A stretch of DNA of 61,744 nt from Helicobacter sp. (GTDB lineage: Bacteria; Campylobacterota; Campylobacteria; Campylobacterales; Helicobacteraceae), in the NCBI RefSeq assembly GCF_022770205.1, contig NZ_JALEIK010000015.1, positions 1-61,744 of the forward strand, given 5' to 3'. The notes below the pieces were generated by a model that saw only the letters and a list, made by a program, of their open reading frames with translations, was not told the DNA's origin and did not search any database. The position numbers were made by a program, and so were the translations under genes. Shown here piece by piece: positions 28,409 to 36,899 of the stretch (positions within the stretch are counted from its first letter, which is position 1; each line of letters opens with the position of its first letter).

Positions 28409-29488
28409 ATGGCTGATGAACGACTAAAACAAGAAACTGCTTTGTTAAAAGCATTAAAAAGACCTGAATTTCCTCCTGTTTTTGGGGTGGTATTGGTTTT
28501 TGCTGTCTTTTTGGCTCTAGCAAGCGGTGATATGTTTTCTTTGGAAGGGATAATGTCTTGGACAGAGCAAGCCGCATTAATTGGAATCTTAGCTGTTGGA
28601 GTGTGTTTGCTTATGATTGCTGGGGAGTTTGATTTATCTGTTGGCTCTATGATAGGTTTTGCGGGAATGATGATGGCAATTTTAATTGTTGAATTTGAGA
28701 TGAATCCTTCTTTGGCTATTGTCTTAACAATGCTTGTTTCTTTAGGGATTGGTTTTTTAAATGGATATTTGGTGATTAAAACCCGCTTGCCTTCTTTTAT
28801 TGTTACTTTAGGAAGTTTGTTTATTTTAAGAGGCTTAACTGTGGCGTTAAGTAGGCTTTTGACAAATCAAACCTTAGTTTCAGGCGTCAATTCTCACACA
28901 GAAGGTAGCATTTTAGCAGCTTTTTTTGGAGGAGAAACTTTCACTGCGCTATTTAGTTTTTTGGCAAAAGCTGGGATTATCGCAACTTATGATGATGGCA
29001 CTCCTATTGTAACAGGGATTAAAATGGTTGTTGTATGGTGGATAGGATTAACAATTGTTGGAGTGATTATTCTTAGATTAACTAAATATGGGAATTGGAT
29101 ATATGCCACAGGAGGAGATGAGCAAGCTTCAAAAAATATGGGCGTTCCAACAGATAGAGTTAAGATTTGTTTATTTATGCTGACGGCTTTATGTGCGAGT
29201 ATTTTTGCTGCTTGTCAAGTCTTTGATTATGGCTCTGCAGATGCGCAAAGAGGAGTTTTAAAAGAGTTTGAGGCAATCATTGCTGTGGTTATGGGTGGAG
29301 TTTTGCTTACAGGAGGATATGGGACGGTGATTGGAGCGTCTTTGGGGGCTTTGATTTTTGGTGTGGTTAATATTGGGATTAGTTACACTGGAATTGATAG
29401 TGATTATTTTAGGGTGTTTTTAGGTTGTATGCTCCTAGCAGCAGTTGTTTTTAGTGATTCAGTAAGAAAAAAAGTAATGAGGCAGTGA
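28409..29488 (+). CDS. Inositol/sugar ABC transporter permease
   Basis: The 359-residue RbsC-family permease has about eight to ten membrane helices, with LMIAGEFDLSVGSMIGFAGM near 69-88, NGYLVIKTRLPSFIVTLGS near 113-131 and GGVLLTGGYGTVIGASLGAL near 294-313, all standard for CUT2 permeases. It resembles inositol and fructose permeases (IatP/FrcC). It ends in TGATG coupling to the ATPase. Confidence 0.88.
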   Translation: MADERLKQETALLKALKRPEFPPVFGVVLVFAVFLALASGDMFSLEGIMSWTEQAALIGILAVGVCLLMIAGEFDLSVGSMIGFAGMMMAILIVEFEMNPSLAIVLTMLVSLGIGFLNGYLVIKTRLPSFIVTLGSLFILRGLTVALSRLLTNQTLVSGVNSHTEGSILAAFFGGETFTALFSFLAKAGIIATYDDGTPIVTGIKMVVVWWIGLTIVGVIILRLTKYGNWIYATGGDEQASKNMGVPTDRVKICLFMLTALCASIFAACQVFDYGSADAQRGVLKEFEAIIAVVMGGVLLTGGYGTVIGASLGALIFGVVNIGISYTGIDSDYFRVFLGCMLLAAVVFSDSVRKKVMRQ

Positions 29489-30282
29489 TGGCAGAACCAA
29501 TTATTCATATAGAAAATGTAACAAAACATTTTGGAAATATTATTGCTTTAAATGGTATTTCTATGGACCTTTATGCAGGTGAGGTAATGTGTCTTTTAGG
29601 GGATAATGGAGCGGGGAAATCCACTTTAATTAAGACTTTGGCAGGAGTGTATGAAAAAACTTCAGGAATTTATCGCATTAATGGTAAAGATGTTATTGCT
29701 CCAACCCCGCATAAAATTTTAGATGAAGGTGTGGCAACTGTGTATCAGGATCTATCTACTGTTCCTTTGATGTCTTTATCAAGAAATTTCTTTTTGGGAA
29801 GAGAAGAGGAGATTGAAAAAAGATTTTTATTTTTTAAGGTGCTTGATTTTAAAAAGGCAAATGCAATCACCATTAAGGCAATGAAAGATATTGGGATTAA
29901 TGTGCGTGAGCCAAGTCAGCCCATTGGCACATTAAGTGGTGGAGAGAGGCAGTGTTTAGCTATTGCCAAGGCAGTGCATTTTGGGGCAAAAGTTTTAATT
30001 CTTGATGAACCAACTTCTGCCTTAGGAGTGGCGCAGTCTTCTATGGTGTTAAAATATATTTTGCAAGCAAAAAGACGAAATTTAGGGGTGATTTTTATTA
30101 CCCATAATGTTTATCACGCTTATGCTGTTGGAGATCGCTTTACAATTTTAAATCGAGGTAAAACAATGGGGACTTTTAAGAAAAATGAAATTACCACGGA
30201 GCAACTACAAAATAAAATGGCAGGAGATAAAACAATACAAGATCTTACTGCAGAATTAGGAACAGATACTAAGGGTTTATAG
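29488..30282 (+). CDS. Inositol/sugar ABC transporter ATPase, single domain
   Basis: The 264-residue ATPase has Walker A GDNGAGKST at about 38-46, Q-loop YQDLSTVPLMS, signature LSGGERQ near 146-152, Walker B VLILDEPTSALG and the switch H in ITHN. Most CUT2 transporters use a fused double ATPase of about 500 residues; this one is single, as in fructose FrcA, and must work as a homodimer. I chose ATG 29488, overlapping the permease stop by one base. Confidence 0.88.
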   Translation: MAEPIIHIENVTKHFGNIIALNGISMDLYAGEVMCLLGDNGAGKSTLIKTLAGVYEKTSGIYRINGKDVIAPTPHKILDEGVATVYQDLSTVPLMSLSRNFFLGREEEIEKRFLFFKVLDFKKANAITIKAMKDIGINVREPSQPIGTLSGGERQCLAIAKAVHFGAKVLILDEPTSALGVAQSSMVLKYILQAKRRNLGVIFITHNVYHAYAVGDRFTILNRGKTMGTFKKNEITTEQLQNKMAGDKTIQDLTAELGTDTKGL

Positions 30283-30291
30283 GAAGGATTT

Positions 30292-32136
30292 ATGGAGACA
30301 ATTAAACTAACAACAACACAAGCCTTGGTGCGTTATCTTTTATCGCAGTATATTAGTATTAATGGCAAGAAAGAAAGGATTTTTTATGGGGGGTTTGGAA
30401 TCTTTGGACACGGCAATGTAACTTGTTTGGCGGAATCTCTTTATGATGCTAAAGAGCAAATGCCAACTTACAGGGGGCAAAATGAGCAGTCTATGGCAAT
30501 GGCTGCCTTAGGATTCACTAAAGCAAAAAATAGAAAGCAAATGATGTTCGTTACTTCTTCTATCGGTCCTGGAGCAACAAATATCATTACTGCTTGTGGA
30601 GTGGCTTATACTAATTCTTTGCCTTTATTGGTTTTATCTGGAGATTATTTTAACCATAGGTTGCCATCTCCTGTTTTGCAACAAATTGAACAAAGTTATG
30701 ATGCGACTTTATCGGCAAATGATTGTTTTAAGCCAATTGTAAAATATTGGGATAGAATCACGGCACCTCAACAGATTTTGCATTCTCTTCCTTTAGCATT
30801 AGAAACAATGTTAAATCCTTCCACTTGTGGTCCTGTTTTTTTGGGGCTTTGTCAAGATGTTCAAGCAATGAGTTATGATTATCCCCTAGAATTTTTTGAA
30901 AAAACTATCCACAGCATTCCTCGCATAAGAGCTGATGAAATGGCAATCAGAAGGGCAAGCGATTGCATTAAGCAATCAAAAAAAGTTGTGATTCTTGCAG
31001 GGGCGGGGGTGATTTATTCTGAAGCGCAAAAAGAATTTTTGCAATTTGTTCATCAATGCCGCATTCCTTTTGTAACAACAGCAGGTGCAAAGTCTTTAAG
31101 TTTATACGAGGAACAATTTAATATTGGACCTGTTGGAGTGCTTGGGTCTTGTAGCGCAAATCATCTTATTAAAAAGGCTGATGTGGTGATTGTAATTGGT
31201 AGCAGATTGCAAGATTTTAGCACAGGTTCGTGGGCAAATTTTAGCCACCATACTAAACTTATTAGTATTAATACGCAAAGCATTGATGCAATTAAGCATA
31301 GAAGCATTGCTTTAGTCAGTGATGCAAAAGAGGCATTAAAGGAGCTTTTGGAATTGTGCAGAGATTTTAGAAATGACGAAAACTTTGTATCAGAGGCTTT
31401 TGCGCATAGGCAGCAATATCATCTTTTTATAGAGTCAAAAATCAATGAGAAAAAGGAAAGTATTACTTACGCAAATGTGATTGGAAGACTCAATCAGCTT
31501 ACAACGCAAAAGGATAGGTTAATTCTTGCTGCGGGAGGCTTGCCCGGAGAATTTAATACGCTTTGGAAAAATCTTAGTTTTAATTCCATAGACCACGAGT
31601 ATGGTTATTCTTGTATGGGGTATGAAGTTTCAGGGGGGTATGGCTCTGCGATTGCCCATAAAGATGGAGATAGCATTGTGCTTGTTGGAGATGGTTCTTA
31701 TATGATGTTAAATAGTGAGATTTATTCATCAGTATTAAGTGGTGATAAAATGATAGTGATTGTTTGCGATAATGAGGGCTATGCAGTAATTAATCGTTTG
31801 CAGATAAATCAAGGAGGGGAGCCTTTTAATAATTTGATTGAAGATTGTAAATTAGCAATAGAACCTTTTATGGTGGATTTTGTTGCAAACGCAAAGAGTA
31901 TGGGAGCTGATGGGAATTTTGTGGATTCCTTAGAGGAATTTGAATCTGCCTTTAAGAGAGCAAGAGAAAGTGCGGTAACTTTTATTATTCATATTAAAGT
32001 TTCTAAGTATGATTGGACGGAATATGCTGATACTTGGTGGGAAGTGGGTGTACCAGAGGTGAGTCAAAAAGAAAAGATACAGCGGGCAAGAGCAATGTAT
32101 GAAAGCAATGCAAATAAGCAAAGAAAGGGTGTGTAA
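30292..32136 (+). CDS. iolD: 3D-(3,5/4)-trihydroxycyclohexane-1,2-dione hydrolase IolD
   Basis: IolD opens the ring of the diketone made by IolE to give 5-deoxyglucuronate, using thiamine diphosphate. The 614 residues show the three-domain ThDP-enzyme layout: an N-terminal PYR domain with the catalytic-glutamate region PTYRGQNEQSMAMAALGF, a central GPGATN / CFKPIVKYWD part, and a C-terminal PP domain with the ThDP-metal motif GDGSYMMLNSE near 467-477. Length matches IolD. It overlaps iolE by one base (TAATG), which implies tight coupling. Confidence 0.93.
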   Translation: METIKLTTTQALVRYLLSQYISINGKKERIFYGGFGIFGHGNVTCLAESLYDAKEQMPTYRGQNEQSMAMAALGFTKAKNRKQMMFVTSSIGPGATNIITACGVAYTNSLPLLVLSGDYFNHRLPSPVLQQIEQSYDATLSANDCFKPIVKYWDRITAPQQILHSLPLALETMLNPSTCGPVFLGLCQDVQAMSYDYPLEFFEKTIHSIPRIRADEMAIRRASDCIKQSKKVVILAGAGVIYSEAQKEFLQFVHQCRIPFVTTAGAKSLSLYEEQFNIGPVGVLGSCSANHLIKKADVVIVIGSRLQDFSTGSWANFSHHTKLISINTQSIDAIKHRSIALVSDAKEALKELLELCRDFRNDENFVSEAFAHRQQYHLFIESKINEKKESITYANVIGRLNQLTTQKDRLILAAGGLPGEFNTLWKNLSFNSIDHEYGYSCMGYEVSGGYGSAIAHKDGDSIVLVGDGSYMMLNSEIYSSVLSGDKMIVIVCDNEGYAVINRLQINQGGEPFNNLIEDCKLAIEPFMVDFVANAKSMGADGNFVDSLEEFESAFKRARESAVTFIIHIKVSKYDWTEYADTWWEVGVPEVSQKEKIQRARAMYESNANKQRKGV

Positions 32137-33017
32137 TGCAAGTGAAATTAGGGATTGCTCCAATTGCTTGGAGTAATGATGATTTAAGAGAGTTGGGTGG
32201 AGAAACACCATTGGAAGTGTTTTTGAGTGATGCGAAAAAAATCGGTTTTGATGGAGTGGAGCTTGGATATAAATTCCCTTATGACAAGAAAGAGCTTAAA
32301 CGCATTTTAAAGGATTATGATTTAGAGCTTGCTGGAGGATGGTTTAGTGGGAATTTATTGGTGCAAAGTGTTGCCCAAGAGCAAGAGAGTCTTTTAAGGG
32401 AAATGGAGCGAAGAGCCTATTGTGATTGTTATCAACTCGTGTATGCAGAATGTTCTAATACGATACAAGGAAAGCCTTTGGGCTTAAGTAAAAAGCCTAT
32501 TTTAACACAGGACGAAATTAAGGAATATGCAGAAAAATACTCTTCTTTAAATGCTTTTGTTAGCAAGCAGGGCTTCAGTATGGGCTTTCATCATCATATG
32601 GGAGCAATTTTTCAATATGCTAATGAAGTGGATTTGTTTTTACAATATGCTTCTTTAGGATCTGGATTGACTTTTGATACAGGACATTTTTATTTTGCGG
32701 GTGCAAATCCTTTAGAAGAACTTAAAAAACATTTGCATCGTGTGAAACATATTCATTTAAAAGATGTTAGAGAACAAGTTAAGCAAGAAATGCTTCAAAA
32801 AGATAGTAGTTTTTTGGAATCTGTTATTGCAGGAGTTTATACAACTCCTGGAGATGGTGTGATTGATTTTAAGGGAATTCTTGACTTTTTAAAAACCACA
32901 AACTATGAAGGTTGGTTAGTGATTGAAGCAGAGCAAGATCCTAAGAAGGCAGATCCTTATGAGTACTCTAAAAAAGCCTATGCTTTAGTGCAAGATTTAT
33001 TGAAAGGGCAGCCATGA
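32136..33017 (+). CDS. iolE: Inosose dehydratase IolE
   Basis: IolE removes water from 2-keto-myo-inositol. The 293-residue TIM-barrel protein has the family start LGIAPIAWSNDDLRELGG, the FDGVELGYKFP segment, metal-ligand regions with GFHHHMGAIF near 150-159, TFDTGHFYFAG, HIHLKDVR and the late EAEQDP. These match IolE. It overlaps iolD by one base and the following dehydrogenase by four. Confidence 0.93.
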   Translation: MQVKLGIAPIAWSNDDLRELGGETPLEVFLSDAKKIGFDGVELGYKFPYDKKELKRILKDYDLELAGGWFSGNLLVQSVAQEQESLLREMERRAYCDCYQLVYAECSNTIQGKPLGLSKKPILTQDEIKEYAEKYSSLNAFVSKQGFSMGFHHHMGAIFQYANEVDLFLQYASLGSGLTFDTGHFYFAGANPLEELKKHLHRVKHIHLKDVREQVKQEMLQKDSSFLESVIAGVYTTPGDGVIDFKGILDFLKTTNYEGWLVIEAEQDPKKADPYEYSKKAYALVQDLLKGQP

Positions 33018-34177
33018 GAACAATTGGTGTTGGTGTGATTGGTATGGGCTGGATGGGGAAAGCCCATAGTAGTGCTTATATCAATTATCGTCTAAAATTT
33101 GGACACACAGGAATTATACCAAGACTTGTAATTTGCAGTGAGGTGATTGAGGAGAGGGCAAAAGAGGCAAAAGAAAGATTTGGCTTTGAAAAGTATAGTA
33201 TGCATTGGAAAGATGTGGTTGATGATGATTGCGTAGAAATTGTTGAGATTACTGCTCCTAATGCTTTGCATTTGGAAATTATAAAATATTGTGTTGCAAA
33301 GGGTAAGCATATAAATTGTGAAAAGCCTGTGGGGGCATTTTTAGAGCAAAGTATTGAAGCCTATAATCTTGTTAAAAATTATCCTTATCAAACTTTTGTT
33401 GGATTCAACTATCGTTGGGCGCCTTTGGTGCAGTATGTTAAAGAGTTGCTTGATAGTGGGAAATTAGGAGAGGTGTATAGCTATAAAGGCAGATTTTTTT
33501 CGTGTTATGCAGCAGATGCCCTTAGTTGTTACTCGTGGAGATTTGAAAAGGAAAATGGTTTAGGTGCGATTACAGATTTAATGAGCCACGCTGTTGATAT
33601 GGCATTATATTTACTTGGTGATATTAAAAGTGTTAGTGGAGTTATGCGAACTTTTATTAAGGAGCGACCCCTAGCTCAAGAAGGAGCAAGTCATTATGCA
33701 AGGGGGAAGGAAAGCGATGCAAAAAAGGAAGTAACTAATGAGGATTATGTGGGTGCTAGAGTGAGTTTTTGTAATGGCGCAGAGGGCTTTATTGACACAT
33801 CGCGTTGTTTTGTTGGTCCTACTTCTGAACATAGCTTTGAGATTCATGCATCAAAGGGCAGTGTAAAATGGAATTTTGAGGAGATGAATACATTAGAGTT
33901 GTATCTTGAAGGAGACGAGCAATCAAGTGGTTATAGGAAAATTTATTCTTCTCCTGTACACCCTTTTCATCAATATTTCAATCCCTCTAATGGCACTTCA
34001 CTTGGATATGATGATTTAAAAACCTTAGAAATTGCACATTTTTTAGGGAAAATTTTTGATAAGAATTATCCCTATTATGCGGATTTTCAATCAGCAGCTA
34101 GAGTGGCAAAAGTGCTTGGGGCAATCATAGAATCCAATACGATTAAAGAACAAGTGAAATTGGAGATGGAAATATGA
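33014..34177 (+). CDS. Gfo/Idh/MocA-family oxidoreductase (second inositol-type dehydrogenase)
   Basis: The 387-residue NAD(P)-dependent enzyme has the Rossmann start GVGVIGMGWMGKAHSSAY, the conserved CEKPVG lysine-proline and the GFNYRWAPLVQYVKEL segment. The region TDLMSHAVDMALYLLG holds the family's D/H catalytic pair. It is distinct from the IolG at 35887 and longer. Plausible jobs are scyllo- or chiro-inositol oxidation, or handling of a glucose-type or methylated inositol substrate. The sequence does not decide. It is embedded in the operon, overlapping iolE and the dehydratase by four bases each. Confidence 0.8.
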   Translation: MRTIGVGVIGMGWMGKAHSSAYINYRLKFGHTGIIPRLVICSEVIEERAKEAKERFGFEKYSMHWKDVVDDDCVEIVEITAPNALHLEIIKYCVAKGKHINCEKPVGAFLEQSIEAYNLVKNYPYQTFVGFNYRWAPLVQYVKELLDSGKLGEVYSYKGRFFSCYAADALSCYSWRFEKENGLGAITDLMSHAVDMALYLLGDIKSVSGVMRTFIKERPLAQEGASHYARGKESDAKKEVTNEDYVGARVSFCNGAEGFIDTSRCFVGPTSEHSFEIHASKGSVKWNFEEMNTLELYLEGDEQSSGYRKIYSSPVHPFHQYFNPSNGTSLGYDDLKTLEIAHFLGKIFDKNYPYYADFQSAARVAKVLGAIIESNTIKEQVKLEMEI

Positions 34178-35877
34178 AAAAGCTGCGCAGTTTAAAGTGG
34201 TTTGAAAAAGATGATTTAAGAAGCTTTGGACATCGTTCAAGAGTGAATCAAATGGGCTATGCGCCTGAAGAGTATATTGGTAAACCTATCATTGCTATTA
34301 TTAACACTTGGAATGATTTTAATACCTGCCACACGCATTTTAAAGAAAGAGTGGAGGATATTAAAAGGGGGGTATTACAAGCAGGGGGGTTTCCTATGGA
34401 GATTCCTTGTATGAGTGTTGGAGAGCAACTCATTAAGCCTACCTCTATGATGTTTAGAAATTTTTTAGCAATGGAGGTTGAGGAAATGCTTAGAGCTTTT
34501 CCAGTAGATGGTGCTGTGCTTATGGGGGGATGTGATAAAACAACGCCTGCTGTGCTTATGGGGGCAATTTCTTTTAATCTTCCTATGATTTATATGCCAG
34601 CAGGAGCAATGTTAAGAGGGAATTTTGATGGAGAGATTTTAGGCAGCGGAACAGATGTTTGGAAGTATTGGGATTTAAGACAGGCAGGTTGTTTTGGGGA
34701 TTGTGAGTGGAGAAGGTTAGAAAAGGGTATTGCAAGGAGTGCTGGGACTTGTATGACTATGGGAACAGCAGCAACAATGATGACAATGGCAGAGGCGCTT
34801 GGTTTATGTCTTAGTGGAGCTTCTTCTATTCCGGCAGTGGATTCAAATCATCGGAGAATGGCTAGAGAGTGCGGAGTTGAAATTGTTCGGCTTGTAAGAG
34901 AGGATATTAAGCCTTTAGATATTTTGAAAAAAGAATGTTTTGAAAATGCAATCATCACTTTACATGCCATTGGAGGTTCTACAAATGCAATCATTCATCT
35001 TATTGCATTAGCAAGAAGGGCAGGGATTGTGTTAGAGTTAGAGGATTTTGAGCGTTTGGGAAAAGGGATTCCTTTGCTTTTAAATCTTAAGCCATCAGGA
35101 AAATATGTGATGGAGGATTTTTATTATGCAGGAGGTATTCAAGCATTGCAAAATACTTTAAAAACAAAGTTACATAATATTCAAACCATTAAAGGAGATT
35201 TGTATGGCAATATTGAGGGGGCAAAAATTTTTAATTCTGAAGTGATTAGAACATTAGAGAATCCTTTAAGCACAGAGCCAAGTTTAGTAGTGTTAAAAGG
35301 AAACCTTTGTTTAAATGGAGCAATTTTAAAGCAATCTGCCTGCGAAAAAAGACTTTTAAAGCATAAAGGTAGGGCTTTAGTGTATGAAGATATTGAAGAA
35401 TTAAAGGCAAATATTGATAGAGAGGATTTAGATGTTGATGAAAATACAGTGCTTGTTTTAAAGAATGCAGGACCTCTAGGCGCACCAGGAATGCCTGAAT
35501 GGGGGCAGTTGCCAATCCCCAAGAAGTTATTGAAAAAGGGAATAAAAGATTTATTAAGAATTTCTGATGCAAGAATGAGTGGAACAAGTTATGGAGCTTG
35601 TGTTTTGCATATCAGTCCGGAATCTTATATTGGAGGGAATTTAGCACTTGTTAGGACAGGAGATATCATTTGTATTGATGTGGAAAAAAGATTGCTAGAA
35701 GTTTGTTTAAGTAAGGAGGAGTTAAATCAAAGGCGAAAGGAGTATAAGCCTCCACAGAGGGATTATAGTAGTGGGTATTTAAGGTTGTATACAGAATATG
35801 TAACACAAGCACACGAGGGTTGTGATTTTGATTTTTTAACTGAAAATCGTAGCCACTTAGAACCAAGAATTTTTTAA
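34174..35877 (+). CDS. IlvD/Edd-family sugar-acid dehydratase, proposed 5-deoxyglucarate dehydratase
   Basis: The 567-residue protein belongs to the IlvD/Edd superfamily, close to the L-arabinonate/D-xylonate dehydratases. Three iron-sulfur cysteines are visible: Cys52 in NTCHTHF, Cys120 in GGCDKTTPA and Cys193 in GTCMTMG. Their spacing equals that of rhizobial arabinonate dehydratase as I recall it. The C-terminal DARMSGTSYGACVLHISPE block is the sugar-acid version. These enzymes remove the C3 hydroxyl of 2,3-dihydroxy acids to give 2-keto-3-deoxy acids. In this operon the fitting substrate is 5-deoxyglucarate, giving 4-hydroxy-2-oxoadipate. It is not the biosynthetic IlvD by context. Confidence 0.85.
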   Translation: MKKLRSLKWFEKDDLRSFGHRSRVNQMGYAPEEYIGKPIIAIINTWNDFNTCHTHFKERVEDIKRGVLQAGGFPMEIPCMSVGEQLIKPTSMMFRNFLAMEVEEMLRAFPVDGAVLMGGCDKTTPAVLMGAISFNLPMIYMPAGAMLRGNFDGEILGSGTDVWKYWDLRQAGCFGDCEWRRLEKGIARSAGTCMTMGTAATMMTMAEALGLCLSGASSIPAVDSNHRRMARECGVEIVRLVREDIKPLDILKKECFENAIITLHAIGGSTNAIIHLIALARRAGIVLELEDFERLGKGIPLLLNLKPSGKYVMEDFYYAGGIQALQNTLKTKLHNIQTIKGDLYGNIEGAKIFNSEVIRTLENPLSTEPSLVVLKGNLCLNGAILKQSACEKRLLKHKGRALVYEDIEELKANIDREDLDVDENTVLVLKNAGPLGAPGMPEWGQLPIPKKLLKKGIKDLLRISDARMSGTSYGACVLHISPESYIGGNLALVRTGDIICIDVEKRLLEVCLSKEELNQRRKEYKPPQRDYSSGYLRLYTEYVTQAHEGCDFDFLTENRSHLEPRIF

Positions 35878-35886
35878 AGGAGTCTT

Positions 35887-36897
35887 ATGTTAAATGTTGG
35901 TGTTTTAGGAACGGGAAGGATTGGAAAAATCCATATTTCAAATTTAGTTAATCATGCACAAGTGAAAGTTGTTTTAGTTGCAGATCCTTACATTGATGAA
36001 GAATTTGTCCAATCTTTGCAGCTTCCCTTTAGCAGAGATAGTCAAGATGTTTTAACGCATAAAGACATTGATGTGGTGTTTATCTGCACTTCAAGCGATA
36101 CGCATTATGATTTGATTAAAAGCGCAATTATTGCTGGGAAAAAGGCAATTTTTTGTGAAAAGCCTGTTGATTTAGATTTGCAAAGAATTTTAGAGATTGA
36201 ACATCTTGTTAGGCAGCATAATGTTTTTTTGCAAATTGGATTTAATAGAAGGTTTGATTCAAATTTTAAGCAAATTGCAAAATTGGTGCGAAAAGGGGAA
36301 GTTGGAAGATTGGTGCATACGAGAATTGTCTCCCGCGATTTTTCTGCTCCGCCAAGAAGTTATGTTGAAAAATCAGGCGGAATCTTTTTGGATATGAGTA
36401 TTCACGATTTTGATATGTTGCGTTATGTAACGGATAGGGAAGTTCAAGAAGTGTATGTAAGGGGTGCATCTTTAGTCAGTGATTATGGAGATATTGATAT
36501 TGATAGTGCGTTGATTTCCTTGGTGCTTGATGATGGTTCGCTTGCAAGCATTGAAAATTGTAGAGAGGCTGTTTATGGTTATGATCAAAGAGTTGAAGTT
36601 TTTGGGAGAAAGGGGAGAGTATCTTGTGAGAATAAATATGAAAATTCTGTGCTTTTATGTAATGCTCATTGTGAGAGTCGCTCTAATCCTCTTGATTTTT
36701 TCTTGGAGCGTTATGCGGATTCTTATCGTAATGAGTTGGAGGATTTTATCTCTCAATATTGCGCAAAAAAATCTCCAAGCGTTGGGATTAAAGAAAGCAT
36801 TGAGGCGACTTTGATTGCTTTAGGGGTAATGGAATCGCTAAAGCAAAATTGCTCAATTTCAATGGAAGCAATCCGCAATCAATACATAAAAGGATGA
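35887..36897 (+). CDS. iolG: myo-Inositol 2-dehydrogenase IolG
   Basis: IolG oxidises myo-inositol to scyllo-inosose with NAD. The 336-residue Gfo/Idh/MocA protein has GVLGTGRIGKIH at the N-terminus, the catalytic-lysine motif FCEKPVDLD near 94-102, GFNRRFDSNF and MSIHDFDMLRY with the aspartate-histidine pair of the family. Overall it is the best match in the window to IolG of Bacillus. Unusually it sits late in the operon, behind the sugar-acid dehydratase. Confidence 0.9.
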   Translation: MLNVGVLGTGRIGKIHISNLVNHAQVKVVLVADPYIDEEFVQSLQLPFSRDSQDVLTHKDIDVVFICTSSDTHYDLIKSAIIAGKKAIFCEKPVDLDLQRILEIEHLVRQHNVFLQIGFNRRFDSNFKQIAKLVRKGEVGRLVHTRIVSRDFSAPPRSYVEKSGGIFLDMSIHDFDMLRYVTDREVQEVYVRGASLVSDYGDIDIDSALISLVLDDGSLASIENCREAVYGYDQRVEVFGRKGRVSCENKYENSVLLCNAHCESRSNPLDFFLERYADSYRNELEDFISQYCAKKSPSVGIKESIEATLIALGVMESLKQNCSISMEAIRNQYIKG

Positions 36898-36899
36898 AA

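Noticed and set aside
34174-35877. Biosynthetic dihydroxyacid dehydratase (ilvD) for branched-chain amino acids
   Set aside because: Its motifs and three-cysteine pattern fit the sugar-acid branch, and all neighbours are inositol catabolic genes.
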